From Jacaranda mimosifolia (Eukaryota; Streptophyta; Magnoliopsida; Lamiales; Bignoniaceae): a DNA stretch of 64,000 nt. The DNA is taken from positions 18,023,001-18,087,000 of the forward strand of contig CM032128.1 in NCBI GenBank assembly GCA_018894105.1. Reading direction: 5' to 3'. Of the stretch, positions 37,560-50,625 are shown piece by piece (within the stretch, counting starts at the first letter, position 1; each line of letters begins with the position of its first letter). The notes below the pieces were generated by a model. The model saw only the letters and a program-made list of their open reading frames with translations, did not search any database and was not told where the DNA came from. The position numbers and the translations under genes are program-made.

Positions 37560-39424
37560 TGAAGGCTAGAGTAGCATTAGGATCCATAAATCAAAACTTC
37601 ATAAGCTTGAAATTAACTAAGCTACTCGAGCTCTCAAAGGTCTAGTCATGCCATAGATCTGGATTAGGATGAACAATTACCTTTTGTAGCTCAAAAACAA
37701 GGAGAAGATCAACTATCTCTCATGAATCCAAAAACTGCCTGGAACTGGCACATCGAAAAGACGGCTACGTTTGCCCAAGCTAAACTGCTCCAAAAATCAC
37801 GAATTAAATCTTGAACACCTCCGGACACAGGGGAAGCTACTGTGAAAATTTGGAGCCAAAAAGCCTTTTGGATCGCTCCAAAAAAATTCGCCAACCGGAA
37901 GCTGCTGCAGGTGAATCTCCAAAACTGAGCAAGTCAAGTACCTTGCCTCTATTGATACGATCCACACACCAAACTATCTTCCAATTTCCCCTCACAAGAA
38001 GTCGGAGTTGGAGAGGTGAAAATGAGTTAGAGAAAGCTGATTTTCAGGTTGGGAAAAAGAATAAATGCAAAGCTTCAACTCATAATGCAATGCATGGAGA
38101 GAGAGATTTTGAAGGGAATGCAAGAATCTAATTCTCACATTTTCAGCAACTAATTTTGAATTTTGCATACCCTCTATATCTATATATAGAAGGTGGAAGC
38201 ATCACACCTTCCTCAAGGTGACCGCCCAAGTGGCATGCCAAGTTGGCAAAATTCAAATTCAAATCTTATTTAAATTTCAAGTGTATTTCAATTTCATTTG
38301 GAATCTAATTCCAAATTAATTAAGATGATAATTTAAATGAACACTTCATTTAAATTTTTCCTCCAAAAAGGATTCTTCCCATTAATTAAATTAAACGCTT
38401 TAATTTAATTAATTAACCTTTGATTTAACTCTTAAATCAAACAAGCTTCACTCTTAAGCATAAATTAGTCAACTTAACTCTTTAAGTTAACTTATTCAAT
38501 TGATGGCCAACATGGTACCAAATAATTAACTCCTTAATTATTGGTCAAATTTAACTCTTAAATTAGCTGATTAATTTAACACTTAAATCAATCAAACCAA
38601 AATTGATCGTTGGATTGGAACCTTGGAAATCGGTCTCCAAAGGGTGATTTTTCCAACACTTGGAAAATTGCTCTACCAATTATGGATGCTATTTGGATTT
38701 TGTATGTGACCCAATCAGTTCTACCATTCATTGGACATGGGCTCACAACTCTTTATGACTTTTGAATATCTTATATTCATTTTAGTTTAAAACTCTTTTT
38801 AAACCAATCGACTCGATTCAATTAATCTCATTAATTAAAGAGTGCCCGATCTCCACAGTCGATATCAAACCTCAAGCCCATAGAGCCCAACTAATTGACC
38901 GAAATGAATATTCTGGAAAACTATCATAGCTTCACGCGTACCACGCAAATATGATCCTTCTGTCTCCTATCTCCCGAAAGAGGCCTAGGGCAAGATATTT
39001 GCTGGCTCCCTAATAGCCTCGATACTATGTCTCTATTCTTAATGTTCAATTCCCTTGTGTGACCTCACCTTTGAAAAACTCTTTTTTCAAATTATTACAC
39101 CACCTTGCGCAAGGATTTCTTGGAATCGATCATTATAGAACACATAGGAGATGTACTTGCCCTTCGCAAAAGTGAAGAGTCAGATTCCATCTTAGATCTC
39201 ACAAACCTCCATACCAAGTAGTTCATACCCAACCTCAACCCGAAAGACCAGCTAAGTGGTGAACGAAGAGTCAAAACATGATGATCGGACATAAGGTTAC
39301 CATAGATCCTCAGGTCAGAGAACTAATAATATGCATTGGCATAAGCGAGAGAATTAACCACTACCGACTTGCTACTACAGCTATCTAGTGGATTCTCCAG
39401 AGGGTCTTCAATACCTAGTTCTCT
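37560..39424 (-). repeat. Copia LTR B (truncated 3' LTR of the nested element)
   Basis: Follows LTR C closely from its 3' terminus (CTACTCTAGCCTTCA on the minus strand) for 1.86 kb, then breaks into gag-protease sequence at about 39424. Confidence 0.9.
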
Positions 39425-40401
39425 TGCTCCATTTCCTAAACAGAGGATCATATCCCCTTCACGAAAACTCTTTCTTCTTTCCATCCCCTGTCACGAATTA
39501 CAAAGTGAGAATTGCATGCGGTATCAAATACCCATGTGGAAGAATTAGTCGTCATGTACACTTCAATAAAGTACATACCCTTCTCAAGAGTTGCAAAGTA
39601 ATCTTTGCAATTTCTTTTCAAATGTCCATTTTTGCCACAGTGGAAACAACTAGCTTCAGTTCTGATCTTCTTCTTAACCCTCTCGGAACTTTTCTCGGGT
39701 TGCTTCCCTTTTGAAAAAGAAATCTTCTTCTTCTTACCTCCCTTTCTAGAACCCCTAGGGCAGCCCTTCGACTTGGAGGAGGATGCAAGCATAAAGGGCT
39801 TCTCCTTTCTCATAGTCGACTTCGCGGTCATAAGCATATTGATCAATTCATTAATCATTACCTCTTGCTTGGACATACTGAAGTTCATAACGAATTGATC
39901 ATAAGACGGTGGCAATGACTGTAGGATCAAATCCACGTAAAGGTCATTGCTCATAACCATATCTAACTATCCAAGCTTCTCGATGAGTTCTATTATCTTA
40001 AGGCCATGATCATAGACGTTGGACCCTTCACTCATCATTGCCCTAAAGAGCTCTTTAGACAGAGCGAACCTTTCGCATCTACTTTGTATGCCATACAACT
40101 CTTGCAAGTGTACATAGATCTCTCGAGCATGTTTCATGTGCTCATGAGTCTTTTAGAGCTCATCGGACATGGATGCCATCATGACACACCTCACTTGTAG
40201 ATCATCATCTACAAATTTTGTGAACATTTCACATTGTGCGTCGGTGGCGTCATCGTCCAGTGTGTCCACAGAACTTTGATCAAGTATGTAAGTCCGTTTT
40301 TCAGAGTCAAAAATGATTTTAAGGTTTCTTAACCAATCTTGAAAGTTCGGCCTGGTTAGTTTATTGGTTTCAAAAATGCTTGCGAGTGGATTTTTAGCCA
40401 T
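39424..40401 (-). pseudogene. Copia gag and start of protease, frameshifted
   Basis: Starts with MAKNPLASIFETNKLTRPNF and DWLRNLKIIF, the characteristic opening of Angela/BARE-type gag. After a frame break between about 40150 and 39960 it resumes with LPPSYDQFVMNFSM (gag core, UBN2-like), a Lys-rich linker, and the nucleocapsid zinc knuckle CFHCGKNGHLKRNC. The aspartic protease begins as WVFDTACNSHF, where the usual DTGC/DSGC active-site text reads DTAC. It then breaks off into LTR B, leaving no integrase, RT or RNase H. Confidence 0.88.
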
Positions 40402-41754
40402 TTTAATCGAAGATTTTAAAAATCTACAAGAGGCGAAAAAAGAGTATACGCATGTGATTGATTTGATATTAAAAAACATGATTTATGGTCTTTCAAGCAT
40501 GTTTTCCTCTCACTATTTTATCAAAAACTTCACCCCCTAAAAGAGTTCGGGAAATCATATTCCTAGTGAGAATCAAGATCCTAAAGACTTGTAAGTGGAC
40601 CCCCACTTTGAGTGCCATCTACAAACAATCAAAAGGTAAGCAACACTTGCTAATTGCATCTCATTTAACTCTTGATATATTTTGCCTCACTTTACATATA
40701 GACACCCTACTTCGGGCGCATTTATATTACTAATTGTTAAGTCATACCTACCAATCAAACTTTGATTCGAGATGGCTCCATGCCATCCCTCGCTTCGAGT
40801 GTCAATCCATAGTGGTTCTCAAATCAAAGGTGCATTGATATGCAAAGTATATGCTCACAGCTTTTCTCCTAAGTGTGACCCCGGCTTTGAGCGCCGTCAC
40901 ACAAATTTGGTAGCATCATCATGGTGTGTACTATTGGTAGAAGGCTTAGATTAATTAAAACTCTTTTAATTTGTATATATTTTGACTTAATATTGAAAAG
41001 CACTTAGACATTTTAAGTGGAGGGGGTTTTGCTTGCAAAGATCTCATCATTTCTACTTCTTATTTAAGTTTTCTATATCCTAAACATGCATCTCATACAT
41101 CAATAGGATATGAAAAGTATAAATAAGTAAATGCACCTAGCATGCTCTAAGGTGGGATGACCATGAGCCTAACCAAGTGGTGCACTTAGAGCCATAGGTG
41201 CACCACTTAGTTGATTTTAGATGGGTTGATTAAATCTAACTATTACATAATTATATCACATACATTCATGGGCCTTCAAAAGTCTCCATGCCTCTATTGG
41301 CCTCCATTGCTCCATGCAACATTTACATGAATAGGAAATCCTCACTCCTAATGATTCTACTCTCATAACTTTTACAAGGTAGAAATAAAGAGGCATGCAA
41401 GCTTCAATTTAATACAACCCATTTCAACAACTTGAAACAATAAAAATCAGTATTCAAGGCTCATGATCATCCCCATTCATTCATCATTCATTCAACAATT
41501 AAATGAACAATAAATAAATCTAGAATTACCAATTATTTCTATCAATTAAATGCTTATCTCATAAACAAATAATTGAACAAGCATAACAAATTTTGTCACT
41601 ATTGGAAGATTAACCAATTTTCAAAGGCATTCAAAAATGTCAAACATAATTTTGAGAACTTGCACAACCTTTGTGCATCTACCATGTGTGGTGCAAAAAC
41701 ATTTCAAGCACAAAAGGAGTTGAAAGAAACAATCAAAAATAACCAAAACCACAA

Positions 41755-41830
41755 AACAGTGGATGCCGGCTAGCCTGGGCACACAGTTGGGTAGGCTACG
41801 TTGTGCCCGGCAGGCAGCCCCTATTTTTGG
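41755..41830 (-). other. GC-rich leader island, copy 1
   Basis: In an otherwise AT-rich leader this block holds GCTGCCTGCCGGGCACAACG and GTGTGCCCAGGCTAGCCGGC on the minus strand, with inverted segments able to form stem-loops. Equivalent islands are found in the other two leader copies (44605-44720 and 60140-60240). Confidence 0.6.
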
Positions 41831-42320
41831 GGTTTCAAGGTGTGTCAAGTTATTTTCCACTCAACTTTCATGCACCAATAGTTTTAGCACATGTTCCCAA
41901 CACTTAAACACACATTAGAGATGAATTTTCAGATTTAAAACCTCTATTTAAAAAGGAAATTCAAGTGCTCAAACATGCCTTCAAAAATTGGAAAAAGCTA
42001 GAATCATATTCTTCAAAATCTCCAATACTATTCCAATCAAATTGGATCCAAAAATGACCAAAAGTCAACATGCTATATCAACATATAACATCAATAAATG
42101 CTAAATCAACAATCAATATTTATCACTATGAATTAAAGCATACTAAAAATAAATCAACACTTAAATCACATAATAGCATGCTTTCAATTCATCAAGCAAT
42201 AAAGCCTCAAACATCATCATCCAAACACTCCAATCTATGGCTTGGATCAAGTATTTTGTGATATTGATTAATTTATCACATGAATCAATCAAACAATAAT
42301 CCAAAACATAGCATGAAAAA

Positions 42321-42333
42321 GGCTCTGATACCA
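42321..42333 (-). other. Primer-binding site of the nested copia element
   Basis: TGGTATCAGAGCC on the minus strand, two bases after the end of LTR C. Confidence 0.93.
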
Positions 42334-42335
42334 CT

Positions 42336-44572
42336 TGAAGGTTAGAGTAGCATTGGGATCCATAAATCAAAACTTCATAAGCTTGAAATTAACTAAGCTA
42401 CTCGAGCTCCCAAGGATCTAGTCCCATAGATCTGGATTAGGATGAAGAATTAACTCTTGTATCTCAAAAACAAGGAGAAGATCAACTATTTCTCACGAAT
42501 CCAAAAACTGTCTGGAACTGGCACAGCCGAAAGACGGCAACGTTTGCCCAGGCTAAACTACTCCAAAAATCACAAAATTAAATCTAGAACACCAAAACAC
42601 ATAGGGAAGCTACCATGAAAAATTGGAGCCAAAAAACCTTCTGGATCGCTCTAGAATTTGCCAACCAAAAGCTACTACGGATGGAGCTCCAAAACCGAGC
42701 AAGTCGAGTACCTTGTCTCTATTGAAACGATCCACACACCAAGCTAACTTCAAATTTCCCCTCACTAGAAGCTAGAGTTAGAGAGGAGAAATTGAGGTAG
42801 AAGAGGCCAATTTTTAGGTTGGGAAGAAGAACAAATGCAAAGCTTCAACTCATAATGCAATAGAGAGAGAGAGAGATTTTGGAAGGAATGCAAGAATCTA
42901 ATTTTCACACTTTTCAATAGCAAATTTCAAATTTTGCATACCCTCTATATCTATATATAGAGGGTGGAAGGTGTAATGCTATTGGGCATCACACCTTCCA
43001 CAAGGTGACCGCCCAAGTGGCATGCCAAGTTAGCAAAATTCAAATTCAAATCTTATTTGAATTTCAAGTGTATTTCAATTTCATTTGGAATCTAATTCCA
43101 AATTAATTAAGATGATAATTTAAATGAACACTTCATTTGAATTTTTTCTCCAAAAAGGATTCTTCCCATTAATTAAATTAAACGCTTTAATTTAATTAAT
43201 TAACCTTTGATTTAACTCTTAAATCAAACAAGCTTCACTCTTAAGCATAAATTAGTCAACTTAACTCTTTAAGTTAACTTGTTCAATTGATGGCCAACAT
43301 GGTACCAAATAATTAACTCCTTAATTATTGGTCAAATTTAACTCTTAAATTAGCTGATTAATTTAACACTTAAATCAATCAAACCAAAATTGATCGTTGG
43401 ATTGGAACCTTGGAAATCGGTCTCCAAAGGGTGATTTTTCCAACACTTGGAAAATTGCTCTACCAATTATGGATGCTATTTGGATTTTATATGTGACCCA
43501 ATCGGTTCTACCATTCATTGGACATGGGCTCACAACTCTTTATGACTTTTGAATATCTTATATTCATTTTAGTTTAAAACTCTTTTTAAACCAATCGACT
43601 CGATTCAATTAATCTCATTAATTAAAGAGTGCCCGATCTCCACAGTCGATATCAAACCTCAAGCCCATAGAGCCCAACTAATTGACCGAAATGAATATTT
43701 TGGAGAACTATCATAGCTTCACGCGTACCACGCAAATACGATCCTTTTGTCTCCTATCTCCCGAAAGAAGCCTAGGGCAAGATATTTGCTGGCTCCCTAA
43801 TAGCCTCGATACTATGTCTCTATTCTTAATGTTCAATTCCCTTGTGTGACATCACTTTTGAAAAACTCTTTTTCCAAATTGTCACACTACCTTGCGCAAG
43901 GATTTCTTGGAATCGATCATTATAGAACACATAGGAGATGTACTTGCCCTTCGCAAAAGCGAAGAGTCGGATTCCATCTTAGATCTCACAAACGTCCATG
44001 CCAAGTAGCTCATACCCAACCTCAACCCGAAAGACGCGCTAAGTGGTGAATGAAGAGTCAAAACATGAGGACCGAACACAAGGTTACCATAGATCCTCAG
44101 GTCAGAAAACTAATAATATGCATTGGCGTAAGTGAGAGAGTTAACCACTACCGACTTGCTACTACAGCTATCTAGTGGATTCTCCAGAGGGTCTTCAATA
44201 CCTTGTTCTCTAACAAGCACCCACTAACATGCACTCGTATCTCATACGGATTGCTCATGGAATGGAGTAATACCCAACTCTTGGATTTATGCATCGTTAA
44301 TGCAAGTCTATCCGGATCTTAGGTGCCCCGTCTCATAAGATCCTATAACTTGGAAGGTTTAAGATCACGACCGTGTAAGACTTATTCCATGGTCACCAAA
44401 CCAAGTCTCGTAGTCATGTGTGATCTAAGGGCTTCATCCAAATGCAAGTGAAGTAATATAAAGCATAAGATGAAGGTGGCCATATAAAGAATATCATTCA
44501 ATCAAGATTATTTTACAAGGAAATAGCTTTTACAAGGCCAATCTAATTGGCTCGCTGGTCACTATTCCAACA
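42336..44572 (-). repeat. Copia LTR C (5' LTR of the nested element)
   Basis: 2237 bp, from TGTTGGAATAGTGACC to CTACTCTAACCTTCA on the minus strand. A TATA-like run lies near 42942-42962 and a palindromic U3 array at about 43190-43390. Confidence 0.92.
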
Positions 44573-44604
44573 AAAAATACTAAATGGTGCTTAAACGGTT
44601 GATT

Positions 44605-44720
44605 GGTGCATCTTGTGGTAGGGCTGCCACCCTACCTGGCAGTAGCTAGGCACGGATGTGGGCAAGCTTTTTGCACGCCCGCTGCATGCTTGGCCAGCCG
44701 GTTGGGTAGCGGACCATCCA
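44605..44720 (+). other. GC-rich leader island, copy 2 (outer element)
   Basis: Contains GGGCTGCCACCCTACCTGGC, GCAAGCTTTTTGCACGCCCG and TGGCCAGCCGGTTGGGTAGC, locally self-complementary, in a leader that is AT-rich on both sides. Confidence 0.6.
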
Positions 44721-45479
44721 AAGTCACTCAAGAACCCATTTTTGTGCTATTTTTGTGTTTTTGGCCTATCAAACTTGCTTATTTCATCCTTATTTTGATG
44801 TACAAATGTTGTGTAAGTGCTCAAAGAAATGTTGGACATTTTTACTTATTTTTAAAGTCTTGTTAAAGTTAATCTTCAATTAAGTGCAAAAATGAGATGC
44901 ATAAAGAGTTATGCTTATTTTTCATTGTTAATTAATTATTTATTAGGTAAGCATTTGATTTGATGAATTGAATGTCAATTCTTATTTATTGTTCATTTAA
45001 TTGTTAAATGAATGATGAATGTATGGAGATGAACATGAGCCTTTAAAATGGTTTTATTTGTTTTAAGTTGTTTAAAACATTTGTATTAAGTAGAGGCTTG
45101 CGTGCCTCTTAATTTTTTTATCTTATAAATGTTATGAGAGTAGAACTCGAGGGGTGATGATTTATTTTCTCTTGTAAATGTTGCAAGGAGATAAAGAAGG
45201 CCAAGAGAATCAAAGAGGTTTGAAGACCCATGAATGATGGGATAAATTTATGTAATATATAGATTTCATCAATCCACTTAAAATCAACCAAGTAGTGTAC
45301 CTATGGCTCTAAGTGCAACCCTTGGTTAAGGCTTATGGTTATCCCACCCTGGGAGCATGCGAGGCATATTTACTTATTTATGCTTTATTTATCCTATGAT
45401 GTATGAGATAAACGGTTGGGATATGGAAAACCTAAATAAGAAAAGATAAAATTGATGAGATCTTTCAAAGTAAGAATCT

Positions 45480-46682
45480 ATATGGAAACCACAAGGTTTT
45501 ACATCCAAAGGGTCAGCAAAAGGTTTCCAAACTCTAGAGATCCATTTATGGACTCAAAAAGGCGTCCCGAAGTTGGAACATACATTTTGATACGATAGTC
45601 AAATCGTTTAGCTTTATCAAAAATGTGTATGAACCTTGTGTGTACAAGAAGGCTAGTGGGAGTAGTATACAGTTTATTGTGCTTTACGTCAATGACATTC
45701 TTCTTATTGGGAATGAGAGAGAAATGGCAAAGTGTTCTAAAGCATGGTTATCTACACAATTCTCTATCAAGGATTTGGGAGAAGCATCCTATGTATTAGG
45801 AGTACGTATCTATAGAGATAGATCGAGGAAGATGTTGGGACTTTCTCAACCCCGTTCATTGACGAGATACTAGAAAGGTTTAGTATAAAAGAATCCAAGA
45901 GGGGATTCCTCCCTTTGGGACATGGTATTCGTCTATCCAAATCTATGGCCCTTAAGACTGACAATGAGAGATAGAGAATGTCCCACATACCTTATGCATA
46001 TGCCATAGGGAGCATAATGTATGTCATTCAATGTACAAGACCGGATGTGGCACACGCTCTAAGTGTTACGAGCAGCTTCTAATCCAATCTTGGTAAAAGT
46101 CACTGGATGGCCGTTCTAACAATCCTTAAGTACTTGAGAAGGACTAAGGACTTATTTTTGGTATACGGTAACAGTGAATTCAAACTTGAGGGGTTTTCGG
46201 ATTCTAGTATCCAATATGATGTAGATGACCAGAAATCTACTTCTGGATTTTTATTTTACCTCAATGGCGGCGCGGTGAGTTGGAAGAGTTCCAAACAAGA
46301 CACCACAGCCGATTCAACCATAGAGGCGAAATTTATTGCAGCTTCGAAAGCTACAAATGAAGGTGTTTTGATGAAAAATTTCATCTAAAAGTTGAATGTA
46401 GTGCCTAGTATTGTCGAGCCAATGGTTGTCTTTTGTGACAACAATGGGGCAGTAGCGCAAGCTAAAGAGCTTAGATCTCTCATCAACGATCCAAGTACAT
46501 TTTGAGGTGATATCATTTGATCTGGGAGATCATTAATAGAGATCATTGATAGAGGCGACATTCGTGTAAAGAGAGTTACCTCGAAAGAGAATATAGTAGA
46601 TCTACTAACTAAACCCCTATCGCAAAAGCTCTTTGAAGGACATCTTAAGAAGATGGGTCTTCAGACTATGGGGAATTGGCTT
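45480..46682 (+). pseudogene. Copia pol remnant: RT C-terminal part and RNase H
   Basis: Reads in shifting frames through the C-terminal half of reverse transcriptase (SFIKNVYEPCVYKKASG-like text, then QFIVLYVNDILLIGN at 45673-45717, LGEASYVLGVRIYRDRSR) and RNase H (ILKYLRRTKDLFLVYG, TSGFLFYLNGGAVSWKSSKQ, ADSTIEAKFIAAS, VFCDNNGAVAQAKE), ending with the usual copia tail ending LTKPLSQKLFEGHLKKMG near 46655. The catalytic YVDD motif reads YVND, which would abolish polymerase function. Several stops and frameshifts are present. Order and wording are typical of Angela/BARE elements. Confidence 0.9.
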
Positions 46683-47331
46683 TAGGCACTACAAAAAAAA
46701 TTAAATTTAGCGAGGGTCAAAATTAAATGTAGAGAATGGGGGGTTAAAACCCTCCTAATTCCTTCAGTAGGGGTTCAAGAAACCCCTATAGTTACATGTC
46801 TTGATAATTCCTAGTGGGGGTTTTTGAGCAACCACTGTTACGACCCCTACTAATAATTTAAGTTATTCCGCAGCTTTTTTTTTATTTATTTAGCGGCGGT
46901 GGCGAAACCCCTACTATTATAACAAAAGAATTATTTCATATAATATTAATGGCGGTTTCAAAGTCCCGCTATTATTCAAAAATATTATTTCATATAATTT
47001 TAAGTGAGGTTTTAAACCCCCGCTATTATTACAATGTGGTATTCGATCAAAAAATGAGTTAATTTTAGTGGGGCTTTATAGCCCCCACTAATTTTTTTAA
47101 AACTAATTTTTTGGTTAATTTTCAATATCAATATATACCATTTTATATACCTGCCAATAGATCTTCGTTCTGAAACTTCAACACAATTAATAGATTGTAA
47201 AATCAATCTATTAAAATCAAGTCTTAAAGACATCAACATCCTCAAAAACATCATCATTCTAAAAAATATCAACATTAACATCCTCAAAAATATCAACATC
47301 CTCAAAAAGTCAACATCATAATCAAAAAGTA

Positions 47332-47854
47332 CTAAAACATCACTCCTAAGCCCATACATCGAACTCGACTGGAGTGCTCCTTTCCTAAGGCCTTGGCAAC
47401 AACATCATTAGAGGAAATAACATAATTGACAGCAGAATCATGTCTCATTTTTTTCTCAATTTGCTCCTACAAGCATAAGATAGCTATAAAATGCTTTTTA
47501 TTTGATTTCTATCTTCTATGATGTGATTTGGTAATAGAATTGAATAAATTAAATAAATAAAACTTACTTCTCGTTCCTTTACGGTGTCATTCACCCATGA
47601 TTCATCCCGATACTTATGAGTTGCAAGGAATAGATGACCGCGACCCATGGGATGTCCATATTCGATTTCCTAAAGTGTTCAAATGCAACACAACAAATAA
47701 ACTTATTCATATCCATGTAATTTTTAAAAAAACTGAAAAAATATAAAAAATTATTATAACTACCATCTCATGCCTTCTTGCATTAGATTTTGATCCTCCA
47801 ATGTGAGACACAATTTGTTTCTTTCTATTCTCAGCATTCTTCTCACAAAATGCC
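47332..47854 (-). pseudogene. CACTA Transposase_24-type (Ptta/En-Spm) protein, three exons, partial
   Basis: Exons 47854-47765 (AFCEKNAENRKKQIVSHIGG, SKSNARRHEM), 47670-47568 (YGHPMGRGHLFLATHKYRDE, VNDTVKERE) and 47466-47332 (EQIEKKMRHDSAV, ALGKEHSSRVRCMGLGV, stop). All junctions are GT-AG with phase-0 introns, and the frame is open across the three exons. The order, with SKS.ARR, then LFLATH, then a final G.....RVR.MG.GV, is the signature of this plant family, whose members bind CACTA ends. N-terminal exons were not identified with confidence (a possible small exon ending HLLETG lies near 49200-49265), so I treat it as partial. Confidence 0.8.
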
Positions 47855-47999
47855 TACGAATATTACCATTGTAATATTAAATATATATTACTAATCAAAA
47901 TCACATAACCTTACATACTTATTTATCTAAACAATTTGAAACATGTATGAAAAGAAAAATGTACACCATATGCCCCACATTTTATTATTATACCATTTT

Positions 48000-50432
48000 T
48001 TGCTACTTAATTTGCGCATAGTTAAATTTACAATAGAAAAATATATGATGACATGCCTCCCTATTCTATTACGCTACTGTTTTTAGCTAATCAGTAGAAA
48101 CTTTTGACAATAACGTAAAAGTGTCATTTGTTTAATTATAAGATAAAAGATTGAAGATTAGAAAGAGATAAGCCTCTCATTATTTTCTTAACTAATGCTT
48201 AACTAACTAATGAAATTATTTAAAAAACTCAAAAAAATTGAATTTTAAAAATCCAAAATTTAATAAGATTTGTACTATATATATATATATATTATTAATT
48301 TTGAAATGATAGTGTGCTCTTCATATTAAATCGGATTTGAATTTGATTAATGTAATACTAGAATGATAGAGTACATTCAGGAAAAATTAAAAATAAAAAT
48401 AAGGAATATTTTGTAAGAAAACAAATAGAAGTTGATGATTTTTCATCTTTAAATAGTATTGAAAATGAAAAGGGCTTTGAAAATAAAAACAAACAACCCC
48501 TTTTTGTCACCACAATCCTACAAGATACAAACCCATATCGATTGACTTTTGGCCCAGTGGCATAGTCTCACACATAGAGTGTGAGGTCAAGAGTTAAAAA
48601 CTAACAAATCCTTGATATGTGCTTATATAAATTAAAAAAATAAAATAAAAAGATATGAACTCAAAAACCCCTTTCAAATTTTAAGATAGATAGCTGATTT
48701 ACAAATTATTATTCGAAATGTATTTAAACATGTAATTTCTTTATGAAAAAAATATATAATGAGCCAATCAATTAAGGTGTGACCTAATTAGTACTTATGT
48801 TTTAGTCATTAATTGCACCTGTGATGGCACACAATTATGCCTTTTTGTTATTGTTATTAGACATATATATGTGTACATATATTCGTGGCAACCTAACCTA
48901 CAATCTAACACCAATAACAAACAAAATTATATATATAGGAATTAAAACCTCAATCTTTGATTGCATCAAATCCTTGTCTACCACAAACAACACATTATAT
49001 GAAATAACTTCACACAATCAAATGGTGTTGAACAATCGAAAAAAGTCAACTATTCTAATCAAGAAGAAAATTAAAGGTGGGAGAGACTGTTAACTGCCAC
49101 TACCTCTGAGATTCATGAACATATATATATATATGCATTTACCAGTATGCAACTTATCAATGGCAAAACTGAACAAATTGAATTTAGAGCTCACCAGTTT
49201 CCAAGAGATGAATTTTTTGTCCTTTGTCAGGCTGTTGGTTTGGAGATATATCCACAGCCTAAAAGAATATGAAGATTAACATGATCACAACTCAAGCAAC
49301 AAGAATGTCATAACTCTGTAACTAAGTCTAGGTTAGTAAAGTGATTACTCTGCCCAGGCCCCAGCTTAACTTTAAAATATAAACTAGTAGAAAACAAGGT
49401 GGATGCAGAAAATGTAAGATTTCTGATGCATTTTTTGCCATTTTACTGCTAAAATCTGTCAGGCAACCTGCTTCAGAGTCAAGTCTTCAACAGGGCTAGG
49501 TCTATCATCCAGTGAAAATGCAATGTATTTGAGAGAATGGAAGTGATCTATATTATTAAATTCCACTTTCCTCATTACCTTTTGTAACAAAGATACCTCA
49601 TCAATGCAGTTTAACTTTAGCACAACTTATAAAGAAACTATGTCTCTCACAATTGTCAATTCTTCACAAAGGAATCCACATTCATCATTTGATAAGGTAT
49701 CATTGGTAGGGAGCCCATTCTACTCTCTTAAAGTCAGATTATTTTATGCATATTGTTCTACTCACATTTGAAGTGTCAAATAACTCAAAATTCGTTAACA
49801 TGTAGGGGGGAAAAAGGAAATAAAAATTGAGTGAATACAGTTACATAAATAAGCAAGAACGAATAAATTGAATGTCTTTACTTGAACATGGGAAAGCATC
49901 TGAAGAGTGATATAAAAAAATAAAAAACTTAATGGAATGTTAAAATAACAAAACAAATAGAGTAACAGAGTCTGCGACCAAATTAAGATAACAAGAAGTT
50001 CAAAGTTTGCCTCATTTTTCTTTTCTGCTAAATTCATTGCCACTTTTCGTCATTTGAGGAAACTAACCACAAGAAAACCCAGATTTATCATCATAAAAGC
50101 AAAAACCATTATTTGCCCGAAAGAAGAAAATTTGAGATTTGAGGAAATTTACCTGAGGATGGAAGATTGAGAATGCGGAGGCGTAGTGGAGGAGAATAGG
50201 GTTGAGGCGTGGCGGCGAAGAATGGGGCCGAAGTGCGGTGGTGGAAAACTGGGATAAGGCGCGGTAGCGGAGAATAGGGATGAGGCGCGGTGAGTGCGTG
50301 GTTTGGTAGTGAGCGTAAGACTTAGGGTTTTGTTTGCTTTTCAAATTTTAAATAATATTTTTTATTTTTTTTTTAAAATAAAAATATTTATCGTTATATA
50401 AATTATTATAAGTATATATATATATAATTATA
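48000..50432. other. CACTA interior without recognised genes
   Basis: AT-rich. On the minus strand a small exon-like segment with good splice borders (TTTTAG before, GTGAGC after) lies at about 49196-49260 and reads AVDISPNQQPDKGQKIHLLE. A 93-codon minus-strand frame at 50063-50344 is Pro/Ser/Leu-rich and ends near a (GCGGTGG)-like purine-rich stretch. Neither is assigned. Confidence 0.4.
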
Positions 50433-50625
50433 CATATAATAAAAAAGCTCATTTAGGTTTGCGAGCTTTTTGAGCCAAATGCTATTGAGCTCGGCCCCGC
50501 TGGCTCAATTTGCTTGACTGGCGAGCTCAAGCTCAGCTCTTAAGCGAGTTGAATTCAAGCTTTCATCGAGCCAAATTCGAACTATTTGCGAATCAGCTCA
50601 TCTCATTTGCACCCCTATTTATGTA
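50433..50625. mobile_element. hAT/MITE-like end with GAGCTC-rich repeats
   Basis: Reverse-complemented, the right end starts TAGGGGTGCAAATGAG, a common hAT terminus. Next to it are many GAGCTC, GCTCAAGC and GAGCC words typical of one plant hAT MITE group. The opposite terminus and target duplication were not found. Confidence 0.4.

Larger units (their letters stand above)
37560..44572 (-). mobile_element. Nested minus-strand copia element of the same family, TSD AAAAA
   Basis: 5' LTR C spans 44572-42336, the primer-binding site 42333-42321 (TGGTATCAGAGCC on the minus strand), then a 1.9-kb leader, gag from 40401, the beginning of protease, and truncated 3' LTR B from about 39424 to 37560. 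The flanks are AAAAA at 37555-37559 and 44573-44577, a plausible 5-bp duplication although low in information. Pol and the first 350 bp or so of LTR B were removed by one deletion ending at GTTCTCT (39418-39424), a short word also present in LTR C at the matching place. It is inserted in the leader of the outer element. Confidence 0.88.

Noticed and set aside
47012..47359. 115-codon minus-strand frame rich in Leu-Arg-Met repeats
   Set aside because: It is an out-of-frame reading through the end of the CACTA accessory gene and an ATCCTCAAAAA-type simple repeat.
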